A model generated the notes under the pieces. It saw nothing but the letters and a program-made list of their open reading frames with translations. It was not told the origin of the DNA and did no database searches. Shown piece after piece: positions 51,403-59,694 of a stretch of 64,000 nucleotides of DNA. Every line of letters begins with the position of its first letter. Position 1 is the first letter of the stretch. The translations under genes and the position numbers were made by a program. Source of the stretch: Sphingomonas sp. R-74633 (GTDB taxonomy: Bacteria; Pseudomonadota; Alphaproteobacteria; Sphingomonadales; Sphingomonadaceae); NCBI RefSeq assembly GCF_013416555.1, contig NZ_JACCFG010000005.1, forward strand, positions 62,001 to 126,000. The letters are read 5' to 3'.

Positions 51403-52560
51403 CTACGCTTCCGCCAGCGCCGGGGCAACCCGCTCCTCTTCTCCGCCGATCCAGGTCGCGGCGACCTGACCCGCATCGTCGAGCAGCACCAGGTCCGCCG
51501 CCTGACCCGGGGCGATGCGACCGTGCGAGTCGCTCAGCCCCATCAGTGCGGCGGGGCTGGCGCTCGCCATTTCCACTGCGGTTGCGAGGGACACGCCGAG
51601 CATCGAGACGGCGTTACGCACCGCCGCCGCCATATCGAGATGCGATCCGGCGAGCGTGCCGTCATCGCTGCGGCAGGCGCCGTCCTTGACGATGATGTGG
51701 CGGCCCTGGAGCATGAAGTCGCCCGCATCCGAGCCGACCGAGGGCATCGCGTCGGTGACCAGCATGAAGCCGCTGGCGGGCTTGCAGCGCAGCGCGAGGC
51801 GCAGCGTGGCCGGGCTGACATGATGGCCGTCGACGATCAGCCCGCAGACCAGCTCGTCCGAATCGAGCGAGGCGCCGACCATGCCGGGCTCGCGCGAGCC
51901 GAGCGGCGACATTGCGTTGAACAGATGGGTGACGCCGCGCATCCCCGCCGCGACTGCCGCCTTGGCCTGGGCATAGCGCGCATTGGTATGCCCCGCCGCG
52001 ACCACCACGCCGGCGGCGACGAGCTGCTCTATATCGGCGATCGCGACGCGTTCGGGGGCGAGCGTCACCAAAGTGCGGCCGCGCCTGAGGCCGGTCAGCG
52101 CCGCGATACCCTCGGCATCGAGCGGGCGGATCTTGTCGGCGGAATGGATGCCCTTGCGGTCGACGTTGAGGAACGGGCCCTCGATATGGATGCCGAGCAC
52201 GCCGGGAATGCCGGCTTCGATCGCGGCATCGACGGCGATCACTGCGCGGCGAATCACGTCGAGATCGTCGCTGATCAGCGTCGGCAGGAAGCCGGTGGTA
52301 CCGAAGCGGCGATGCGCGGCGCCGATCGCGGCGATGCCGGCGACGGTCGGCTCGTCGTTGAACAGCACGCCGCCGCCGCCATTCACCTGGGTATCGATGA
52401 AGCCGGGGACGAGCGTGCCGGGCAGGCGCTGTTGCGCGGCGCCTGCGGGGAGCGAATCGGCCGAAGCAATGCCGGCGATGCGGCCGCCATCGATCAGCAC
52501 GGCGACGCCGGGTTGCAGCGCGCCGTCCACCAGCGCGCGGTCGGGAATCAGCGCCTGCAT
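51403..52560 (-). CDS. nagA: N-acetylglucosamine-6-phosphate deacetylase
   Basis: 385 residues. NagA motifs: FIDTQVNGGGGVLFND (the E. coli-like Q in place of a first-metal His), HIEGPFLN with the metal Glu, GHTNARY and HLFNAMSPLGSREPG with the metal His pair, and LVTDAMPS with the catalytic Asp. It removes acetate from GlcNAc-6-P to give GlcN-6-P. The start codon overlaps the stop of the SIS deaminase gene. All regulators and transport genes for GlcNAc are adjacent, which confirms the assignment. Confidence 0.96.
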   Translation of the reverse strand: MQALIPDRALVDGALQPGVAVLIDGGRIAGIASADSLPAGAAQQRLPGTLVPGFIDTQVNGGGGVLFNDEPTVAGIAAIGAAHRRFGTTGFLPTLISDDLDVIRRAVIAVDAAIEAGIPGVLGIHIEGPFLNVDRKGIHSADKIRPLDAEGIAALTGLRRGRTLVTLAPERVAIADIEQLVAAGVVVAAGHTNARYAQAKAAVAAGMRGVTHLFNAMSPLGSREPGMVGASLDSDELVCGLIVDGHHVSPATLRLALRCKPASGFMLVTDAMPSVGSDAGDFMLQGRHIIVKDGACRSDDGTLAGSHLDMAAAVRNAVSMLGVSLATAVEMASASPAALMGLSDSHGRIAPGQAADLVLLDDAGQVAATWIGGEEERVAPALAEA

Positions 52561-53588
52561 CAGATCGTCTCGGTCACCTTGGCGAGCGACGGCGGCCGAT
52601 CGGGATCGAAGCCGCGCGCGATCGAGAGCGCGTTGGCGGCGCGGTAGAAAGCCTGGATCTGCAGGATCGGTTCGATCGCCGGGCCTGCGGCCGGATGCGG
52701 CAGATGGATCGCGCCGGGCACCTGGCCGCCGCTCACCAGCACTTCGCCGCCGCGCGCGAGCACGTCCGATACCAGATCGTCGACGCCGTCGGCGGTCGCG
52801 TCGTCCTGGCGGAAGACGAGCAGCGGGAAGTCGGGACCGACGAGCGCCATTGGGCCGTGGCGGACTTCCGCGGCACTGAACGCCTCGGCATGGAGCCCGC
52901 AGGTCTCCTTGAACTTGAGTGCGGCCTCCTGCGCGATGCCGAAGCCCATGCCCCGGCCAATCACATAGAGTCCGCGCGCGCCGTGCAGCCGCTCGACCAG
53001 AGGCGACCAGTCAGCGGCCCAGGCCGCTTCGAGCAGGTCGGGCAGCGCGGCGAGGCCGGTCTTGAGCGCAGCGTCCTCGGCCCATTCGCTGACCAGGTGG
53101 AGCTGCGCGGCGAGCGCGGCGATGTACGACTTGGTCGCGGCGACGCTGATCTCGGGCCCTGCCTTGAGCGGCACCAGCGCGTCCGATTCGGTCGCGAGCG
53201 GCGAATCCTCGACATTGACCATCGCCACGGTGCGCGCGCCGCTGTCCTTGGCGGCGCGCATCGCCGCGAGGATGTCGGGGCTCTTGCCCGATTGCGAGAT
53301 GCCGAGCGCGAGCATGTCCGAATAATCGGTCTCGACGCCGTAGACCGATGCGACCGAGGGGGAGACCGAAGTGGTCAGCAGCCCGAGCCGGGTCTCGATC
53401 AGATAGCGGCCGAAGGTGGCGGCATGGTCCGAACTGCCGCGCGCGCAGGTCAGCACGCCGCGCGGGCGAGTGGTGCGCAATTGGGCGCCCAATTCGCGTA
53501 CCACTGCCGCGTTTTGGTCGAGCTGCCGGCGGACGGCGGCGCCGGCCTCGCCTGCCTCGGCGAACATCTTGGTCGATTCAGGGGTCAT
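52560..53588 (-). CDS. SIS-domain glucosamine-6-phosphate deaminase (NagB-II type)
   Basis: 342 residues from ATG 53588. Two SIS domains as in the isomerase half of GlmS: CARGSSDHAATFGRYLIE, GISQSGKSPDILAA, YVIGRGMGFGIAQEAALKFKETCGLHAEAFSAAEVRHGP, and the end FDPDRPPSLAKVTETI. No glutaminase domain is present, so it cannot be GlmS. In GlcNAc operons this form replaces classical NagB, converting GlcN-6-P to fructose-6-P and ammonia. It lies between the GntR gene and nagA with minimal spacing. Confidence 0.92.
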   Translation of the reverse strand: MTPESTKMFAEAGEAGAAVRRQLDQNAAVVRELGAQLRTTRPRGVLTCARGSSDHAATFGRYLIETRLGLLTTSVSPSVASVYGVETDYSDMLALGISQSGKSPDILAAMRAAKDSGARTVAMVNVEDSPLATESDALVPLKAGPEISVAATKSYIAALAAQLHLVSEWAEDAALKTGLAALPDLLEAAWAADWSPLVERLHGARGLYVIGRGMGFGIAQEAALKFKETCGLHAEAFSAAEVRHGPMALVGPDFPLLVFRQDDATADGVDDLVSDVLARGGEVLVSGGQVPGAIHLPHPAAGPAIEPILQIQAFYRAANALSIARGFDPDRPPSLAKVTETI

Positions 53589-53592
53589 TGGT

Positions 53593-54336
53593 TCAGCCCC
53601 GCATGTCGAGTTCGGCGACGAAGTCATAGGCGTCGCCGCGATACCAGCTGGTCGTCGCTTCGATCACCCGGCCATCGGCCAGGAAGCCGCGGCGCTCGAT
53701 ATAGAGCACCGGTGCGCCGACTTCGACGCCGAGCAGTGCGGCGCGCTCGGCATCGCACAGCGCGGCGCGCAGCCGCTGGAGCGCGCGGACCGGGCGGTTG
53801 CCGGTCGCTTCGAGCGCGGCATAGAGCGACGAATCGACCATATCGAGGCTGGGCAGGCCGAAGCCGGGGATGATCGCGAATTCGAGCGCCATCGGCACGT
53901 CGTCGGCATAGCGGATGCGGTGGAAGCGATAGACGGCAGTGCCGGGGCTCAGGCCGAAGGTCAGCGATTCCTCGCCGGTGACGATGCCCGCCTCGCGAAT
54001 CAGCCACTCGCTGCGCACCGTGCGCCCGCGCGAGGCCATGTCTTCCGAGAAGGAGGAGAGCTTGGCGAACTGCTTCTCGACTCGGCCCGCGACGAAGGTG
54101 CCGGCGCCGTGGCGGCGGACCAGCAGGCCTTCGTCGACCAGCTTGTCGATCGCCTTGCGCAGCGTGATTCGCGAAACCGAGAGATCGGCAGCCAGGTCAC
54201 GCTCGGCGGGGAGCGCTTCGTTGGGCTTGAGCAGGTTGTCCCGCAGCGCTTCGCGCAACGCGGTTTCGAGCTGCCGGTAAAGCGGCCCCCTGCCTGCTCC
54301 ATCGAGCGGCCTGATCTTTTGCGCCAGCAGTGGCAT
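53593..54336 (-). CDS. GntR/HutC-family regulator of GlcNAc use
   Basis: 247 residues from ATG 54336 (MPLLAQKIRPLDGAG); the open stretch to 54399 is not needed. The winged helix is at about 15-80 (PLYRQLETALREALRDNLL, LPAERDLAADLSVSRITLRKAIDKLVDEGLLVRRHGAGTFV). The UTRA effector domain follows. This matches DasR/NagR-like regulators that sense GlcN-6-P or GlcNAc-6-P. It heads the nagA operon and faces the TonB receptor gene; two copies of TGGTATG-N4-TGGT lie between them. Confidence 0.92.
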   Translation of the reverse strand: MPLLAQKIRPLDGAGRGPLYRQLETALREALRDNLLKPNEALPAERDLAADLSVSRITLRKAIDKLVDEGLLVRRHGAGTFVAGRVEKQFAKLSSFSEDMASRGRTVRSEWLIREAGIVTGEESLTFGLSPGTAVYRFHRIRYADDVPMALEFAIIPGFGLPSLDMVDSSLYAALEATGNRPVRALQRLRAALCDAERAALLGVEVGAPVLYIERRGFLADGRVIEATTSWYRGDAYDFVAELDMRG

Positions 54337-54381
54337 CGGTTCCCCATAATCGGCCGGCTGTGTGCCGGATGCAACACTAGT

Positions 54382-54396
54382 ACCAATAACATACCA
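54382..54396 (-). promoter_or_regulatory. GntR operator candidate, site A
   Basis: Minus strand TGGTATG (54396-54390), four bases, TGGT (54385-54382), then CTAG 2 bases on. It lies 46-60 bases upstream of the GntR start. The same arrangement in the opposite orientation is at site B. Confidence 0.6.
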
Positions 54397-54485
54397 CATG
54401 TCAGCAAAAAAATTACGCTGGTCTGTAACCTCGGTGTAAGAATCCGTCTTGACGGGCCGCCCACTCTAAGGAATGGTTCGCTTAT

Positions 54486-54500
54486 TGGTATGCGACTGGT
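54486..54500 (+). promoter_or_regulatory. GntR operator candidate, site B
   Basis: TGGTATG (54486-54492), CGAC, TGGT (54497-54500), then CTGCTAG. The ACTGGTCT part resembles half of the known DasR box and ATTGGTAT the known YvoA/NagR box. It lies about 70 bases upstream of the TonB receptor start. Confidence 0.6.
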
Positions 54501-54568
54501 CTGCTAGTTGCGCGCCACAACGAATTAAAAATCAGAAGTTCAAGTCATTCTGACCAAGGGGATGAGAC

Positions 54569-57262
54569 ATGGGGATCCGGGGATTTCTTATCGGCACGGC
54601 CAGTGCCATGGCGCTGCTCAGCGGTGCCGCACATGCACAAGATACTACGCCGCCGGCGGCAGATGACGGCGAGATCGTCGTCACCGGCTTCCGCGCATCG
54701 CTTGCCCAGTCGATCGACGCCAAGCGCAAGGCCGATGCGATCATCGACTCGGTCTCGGCCGAAGACGTCGGCAAGTTCCCGAACACCAACGTCGCCGAAG
54801 CGCTGACGCTGGTTCCGGGCGTCACCGTCGACCGCCAGTTCGGCCAGGGCGAGAAGGTCTCGATCCTCGGCACCGATCCGGCGCTGAACCGCACGCTGCT
54901 GAACGGCCAGACCGTCGCCTCGGCCGACTGGTTCATCCTCGACAATCCGGGCCGCACCTTCAACTACGCGCTGCTCGCGCCGCAGCTCGTCAACCGCGTC
55001 GACGTCTACAAGTCGCCCGAGCCGCGCATCGACGAAGGCTCGATCGGCGGCACCGTCAACGTGCTGACCCGCAAGCCGCTCGACCTGAAGCCGCTCGTCG
55101 TCGCGGGATCGCTCAGCTATCTCTATGTCGATCGTTCGAAGAAGGGCGACGTCCAGGGCTCGGCGCTGGTCAGCTGGCACAATGACAGCGGCACTTTCGG
55201 CGTCCTCGCCTCGTTCCAGCGCGCCAAGGACCAGCTGCGCCGCGATGGCCTCGAAGCCTATGGCACGATTAGCGCGAACTTCTGGAACGGCGCGAACGAC
55301 GCGAACACCAGCTCGCTCGCCGCACCGGCGACCCCGGTGGCGGGCCGCACCTATACCGGCCTTTGCACCGGCACCTGCGCCACCACGCTGGCGGCGAACC
55401 CGAACGCCAAGTTCCCGAACGCATTCGGCACGTCCTATTTTTCGCAGGACCGCGAGCGCCTGACCTATTCGGCGACTGCGCAGTGGAAGCCGGTCGAGGA
55501 ACTGACGATCACCGCCGACTGGCTGCGCATCGACGCGACCTATGACAATCTCAACCAGTCGATGTACGCCTTCCCGGGCAATGTCTGGAACAGCGCGGGC
55601 CGCCTGACCGGGCTGACCGTGCAGGACGGCATCGTCAAGTCGGCGACCTTCAACAACGCGCTCTCGGTGCTCGACGCGCAGTACCGCGTTGCCGAGATGC
55701 ACTCGCAGACCTTCCACGGCCAGGTCGGCTGGAACGACGTGAACTGGGACCTGAACGTCGAGGGCGGCGTGTCCGACGCGGACGGCGGCACCAAGAAGCA
55801 GGTGTTCCTCGAGTTCCTCAACTGGGCGAACTACACCGTCGATATCAGCGGCGCACCGAACAAGCCCGGCTCGATCAGCTACACCACCAACGTGCTCGGC
55901 AATCCGGCGGCGTTCGTCACCGATCCGGGCTGGAGCGGCAACCTGGTCGACAAGCCGACCACCGACAAGGAGCGCTATGCACAGGCGGACTTCGGCCTGA
56001 AGTTCGACGGTGTCCTGAAGCGCATCCAGCTCGGCTACAAGTACCGCCAGCATGAAACCGGCGAAGTATATGAAGGCGTCGCGCTGGCTGGTGCCAACGG
56101 CTTCGCCCAGCCGGCGAGCGCTTTCGACACCCGCACCGTGGCCGGCAATTATCTCTCGGGCTTCGACGGCATCAACGACCAGATGGCCGGCCGCTTCATC
56201 ATCAACGGCGACTCGATGGTGAACTATGTGCAGGGCCGTCCGAACCTGCCGACTCCGTCCAAGTTCGCCGCGGCTGAGTTCACCGCGGGCAACTGGAACA
56301 TCAAGGAGCAGATCCACGCCTTCTACGCCCAGGCGAACTTCGACGCCGGCGGCTTCCGCGGCAATTTCGGCGTGCGCTATGTCCATACGTCGACCGACAG
56401 CGCGGGCTATGTCTGCAAGCCTGGTGCGCTGTGCTCCACCCAGCCCGACTGGGTGTGGCAGACGACCAAGACCAGCTACGACAACGTCCTGCCGAGCGTG
56501 AACATCATCGCCGATGTGAAGAAGGACCTCGTGTTCCGCTTCGCCGCTGCGCAGGTGATCGCCCGCCCGAACTATGCCGACGAGACCAATTATTTCTGGC
56601 TCTCCGACCAGATCCTCACCGGCGGCGGCGGCAATCCGGATCTGAAGCCCTACAAGTCGAACAACTTCAACGCGTCGCTCGAATGGTATCTGGCGCCGCG
56701 GGCGATCCTGTCGGGTGAAGTGTTCTACAAGGACATCAGCAACTACATCCTGACGCAGACCGCGCCCGAGCAGCACTTCAACACCTCGCAGAACATGGTG
56801 ACGACCTATCAGATCGCGCGCCCGTTCAATGCCGGCTCGGCCGAGGTGAAGGGCTTTGCCATCGCGTATCAGCAGAGCCTGCCCTTCGGTCTCGGCCTGC
56901 TCGCCAACTATACCTACTCCGACGGCAGCGCGAGCACTGGCGCCGACCTGCCCTACAACTCGCGGCACCAGGCCAGCCTGAGCCCGTTCTTCGAGAGCGG
57001 CCCGGTGGCGCTGCGCGCAACCTATACCTGGCGCTCGAAGTACTTCACCGGCATCGATCGCGGCGACAAGATGTACGTCCGCGACGCCGCGAATGTGGAT
57101 GTTTCGGCGACCTGGAACTTTACCAAGGAAGTCGGGCTCACCCTGGCGGGCATGAACCTGACCGACAGCCAATATTACGCTTACGCCAACACGCCGCAGC
57201 TGCCGCGCGGCGCGTACAAGAACGGCCGCAAGCTGATGGCGACCGTCAACGTGAACTTCTGA
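54569..57262 (+). CDS. TonB-dependent receptor of the GlcNAc/chito-oligosaccharide locus
   Basis: 897 residues. Signal peptide MGIRGFLIGTASAMALLSGAAHA; plug starts GEIVVTGFRASLAQSIDAKRKADAIIDSVSAEDVGKFPNTNVAEAL, the TIGR01782 type typical of Xanthomonas and Caulobacter carbohydrate receptors. The barrel ends YKNGRKLMATVNVNF with a terminal Phe. It probably carries chitin oligomers or GlcNAc across the outer membrane. The first residues after the signal peptide are short, with no signalling extension. A strong terminator separates it from the hexosaminidase gene. Confidence 0.93.
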   Translation: MGIRGFLIGTASAMALLSGAAHAQDTTPPAADDGEIVVTGFRASLAQSIDAKRKADAIIDSVSAEDVGKFPNTNVAEALTLVPGVTVDRQFGQGEKVSILGTDPALNRTLLNGQTVASADWFILDNPGRTFNYALLAPQLVNRVDVYKSPEPRIDEGSIGGTVNVLTRKPLDLKPLVVAGSLSYLYVDRSKKGDVQGSALVSWHNDSGTFGVLASFQRAKDQLRRDGLEAYGTISANFWNGANDANTSSLAAPATPVAGRTYTGLCTGTCATTLAANPNAKFPNAFGTSYFSQDRERLTYSATAQWKPVEELTITADWLRIDATYDNLNQSMYAFPGNVWNSAGRLTGLTVQDGIVKSATFNNALSVLDAQYRVAEMHSQTFHGQVGWNDVNWDLNVEGGVSDADGGTKKQVFLEFLNWANYTVDISGAPNKPGSISYTTNVLGNPAAFVTDPGWSGNLVDKPTTDKERYAQADFGLKFDGVLKRIQLGYKYRQHETGEVYEGVALAGANGFAQPASAFDTRTVAGNYLSGFDGINDQMAGRFIINGDSMVNYVQGRPNLPTPSKFAAAEFTAGNWNIKEQIHAFYAQANFDAGGFRGNFGVRYVHTSTDSAGYVCKPGALCSTQPDWVWQTTKTSYDNVLPSVNIIADVKKDLVFRFAAAQVIARPNYADETNYFWLSDQILTGGGGNPDLKPYKSNNFNASLEWYLAPRAILSGEVFYKDISNYILTQTAPEQHFNTSQNMVTTYQIARPFNAGSAEVKGFAIAYQQSLPFGLGLLANYTYSDGSASTGADLPYNSRHQASLSPFFESGPVALRATYTWRSKYFTGIDRGDKMYVRDAANVDVSATWNFTKEVGLTLAGMNLTDSQYYAYANTPQLPRGAYKNGRKLMATVNVNF

Positions 57263-57285
57263 TTTCCAACCTGGTGTAGTGCACT

Positions 57286-57333
57286 GGGGCGGCGGATGGA
57301 CGAGCGATCGCACCACCCGCCGCCCCTTTTTCT
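57286..57333 (+). terminator. Intrinsic terminator after the TonB receptor
   Basis: Stem ggggcggcgg (57286-57295) / ccgccgcccc (57317-57326) followed by tttttctt. The 21-base loop contains a small gcgatcgc palindrome. It reduces readthrough into the hexosaminidase gene. Confidence 0.88.
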
Positions 57334-57423
57334 TATCTGCGGCGCATGCCCGATGGGCATGCCGCGATTGCCTGGACCGCGAAGCCGCCTAAGCTCGCGG
57401 AATCCAAGCCGGGAGCCCCAAGC

Positions 57424-59694
57424 GTGATCTCCATCCGTCTCGCCATCCTCGCCGCCGTTGCCGCCCTGGCCACGGCCGTTCCCGCCTCTGCGCAGCAGCT
57501 GCCGCGCCTGCTCCCGGTCCCCGCTGAGATGCAGCCCGCCCCGGGCCATTTCGCGCTGACCACGGCGACGCCGGTGCTGGTTCCCGCGGGTGACGCCGGC
57601 GCCCGCACCGCCGCAGACCGGCTGGTCGAGTTGCTCAAGCTCTCGCGCGGGCTGACGCTGCGCACCGTCGCCGCTTCGCCGCATCCCGCGATCCGCTTCG
57701 TCCGCGCCAACACCGGCAAGGCCGAGAGCTACCGCCTTGAGATCGGCGCGAACGGCGCGACGATCACTGCGGGCGACGATAACGGGCTGCTCTATGGCGC
57801 CGTGACCTTCTGGCAGACCGCCACCCAGGCGAGCGGCACCGGCGCGGTGACGATCCCGGGCTTGGCGATCAACGACGCGCCGCGCTTCGGCTGGCGCGGC
57901 GTGATGCTCGATGTCGCGCGCAACTTCCGCTCGCCCGCCTATGTTCGCCAGCTGATCGACTGGATGGCGGTCAACAAGCTCAACACGCTCCACTGGCACC
58001 TGGTCGACGATCAGGGCTGGCGGATCGAGATCAAGAAATATCCCAGGCTGACCAGCGTTTCGGGCTGGCGCTACCCGGCGGTGGCGCCGGGCGCGCCGAA
58101 GCTGCCCAAGATGGGCGGCTTCTACACCCAGGCCGAGATCCGCGAGATCGTCGCCTATGCCGCAAAGCGCGGAATCACTATCGTTCCCGAGATCGAGATG
58201 CCCGGTCACGCCTTCGCGGCGATCCGCGCCTATCCCGAGCTCGCCAGCGCGCAGCCGGTGCCGGTGGGGATCGAGAGCGATGCGGGCATCTTCCCATGGC
58301 TCTACAATGTCGACGACAAGACCTTCGGCTTCCTTGAGGATGTGCTCGGCGAAGTGATGGAGCTCTTCCCGTCCAAATATATCCATGTCGGCGGGGACGA
58401 GGCGACCAAGGACCAGTGGAAGGCCTCGCCGGTCATCCAGGCGAAGATGAAGGCGCTCGGCCTCAAGGACGAGACCGCGCTGCAGGCGTGGTTCATCCAC
58501 CGTATCGCCACCTATCTGCAGGCGCATAACCGCAAGCTGATCGGCTGGGACGAGATCCTCGAGGGCGATGACGTGCCCGCCGATGCGACGATCACGTCGT
58601 GGCGCGGGATCAAGGGCGGGATCGAGGCGGCGAAGAAGGGGCATGACGCGGTGATGAGCCCGTCGCCGATCCTCTATCTCGACAATCGCCAAGGCTGGGG
58701 CCCGAACGAGCCGCCGGCGCGCGGCACGCTGATCGATCTCCGCCAAGTCTATGGCTATAATCCGGTCGATCAGATCCCGGCGGAGCAGCAGCATCATGTG
58801 CTGGGCGTCCAGGGCAATCTCTGGTCCGAGCGGATGCGCACCGATGCGCGTGCCGCCTGGGCGATGTTCCCGCGCGCCAACGCGATTGCCGAGATCGGCT
58901 GGTCGAAGCCGGAGGGGCGCAACTTTGACGAGTTCGTCACGCGCCTCGTGCCGCAGATCAACCGGATGAAGCCGCTGGGGCTCAACGCGGCGACCAGCGC
59001 CTTTGAAGTCCATCCCAAGCTCGACTATCGCGCCGGGGCGAAGACCGTGTCGGTCAGCCTCGAGAATCAGTCAGGCCTGCCGATGCGTTACACGACCGAC
59101 GGCACGCCGGTGACCGCGCGCTCGCCGCTCTATGCGGGGCCGCTGAGCCTCAAATTGCCGACGCGCCTGCGCGCCGCCAGCTTCCTCGAAGCGAGCAGCG
59201 CCAGTGCCGCGATCGACCGGATGATCGACGGCCGCGCGGTGCGCACCCGCACCGACGAGGACATCAAGACCTGCGCCGGCAAGGTCGTGCTCGGCATCGA
59301 GGATGACTATCCCGCCGAGGGCAAGCGCGCGACCTTCCTCGTCGATATCTTCCAGCCCTGCTGGCAGTGGAATGATGCTCCCACCGGCGGGGTGAAGGCA
59401 GTGGCGCTGACCGTCGGGCAGATCCCGTTCAACTTCCAGCTCGGCAAGGACATCGACCATGTGAAGATCCCGCCGGCGGCGACGCCCGCGGGCGAGTTCC
59501 GGGTCCATGCCGGCACCTGCACCGGGCCGATCCTGGCGACGCTGCCGCTCGCCGCGGCGGTGGGCAATCCGGGCCTGACCCGGCTGCTCGCGCCGCTGCC
59601 GCTGCGGCAGGGCAATGAGAATATCTGCATCGATTATGCCGCCAATGGCGTGAACCCGATGTGGGCGCTGGAATCGGTGGAGCTGGTCCCTTGA
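57424..59694 (+). CDS. Glycoside hydrolase family 20 beta-N-acetylhexosaminidase
   Basis: 756 residues from GTG 57424 (site ccgggagccccaagc); the signal peptide ISIRLAILAAVAALATAVPASA shows export. The N-terminal GH20b domain leads to the (beta/alpha)8 barrel with the catalytic pair D325-E326 in HVGGDEATKDQW, plus HWHLVDDQGWR and the aromatic pocket. C-terminal sheets follow (FNFQLGKDIDHVKIPP). It releases GlcNAc from the non-reducing ends of chito-oligosaccharides in the periplasm by substrate-assisted catalysis. Its stop overlaps the next start in TTGA. Confidence 0.93.
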   Translation: MISIRLAILAAVAALATAVPASAQQLPRLLPVPAEMQPAPGHFALTTATPVLVPAGDAGARTAADRLVELLKLSRGLTLRTVAASPHPAIRFVRANTGKAESYRLEIGANGATITAGDDNGLLYGAVTFWQTATQASGTGAVTIPGLAINDAPRFGWRGVMLDVARNFRSPAYVRQLIDWMAVNKLNTLHWHLVDDQGWRIEIKKYPRLTSVSGWRYPAVAPGAPKLPKMGGFYTQAEIREIVAYAAKRGITIVPEIEMPGHAFAAIRAYPELASAQPVPVGIESDAGIFPWLYNVDDKTFGFLEDVLGEVMELFPSKYIHVGGDEATKDQWKASPVIQAKMKALGLKDETALQAWFIHRIATYLQAHNRKLIGWDEILEGDDVPADATITSWRGIKGGIEAAKKGHDAVMSPSPILYLDNRQGWGPNEPPARGTLIDLRQVYGYNPVDQIPAEQQHHVLGVQGNLWSERMRTDARAAWAMFPRANAIAEIGWSKPEGRNFDEFVTRLVPQINRMKPLGLNAATSAFEVHPKLDYRAGAKTVSVSLENQSGLPMRYTTDGTPVTARSPLYAGPLSLKLPTRLRAASFLEASSASAAIDRMIDGRAVRTRTDEDIKTCAGKVVLGIEDDYPAEGKRATFLVDIFQPCWQWNDAPTGGVKAVALTVGQIPFNFQLGKDIDHVKIPPAATPAGEFRVHAGTCTGPILATLPLAAAVGNPGLTRLLAPLPLRQGNENICIDYAANGVNPMWALESVELVP

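Noticed and set aside
51403..54336. GlmS for the SIS-domain protein
   Set aside because: There is no N-terminal glutaminase domain and the gene is embedded between nagA and a GntR regulator.
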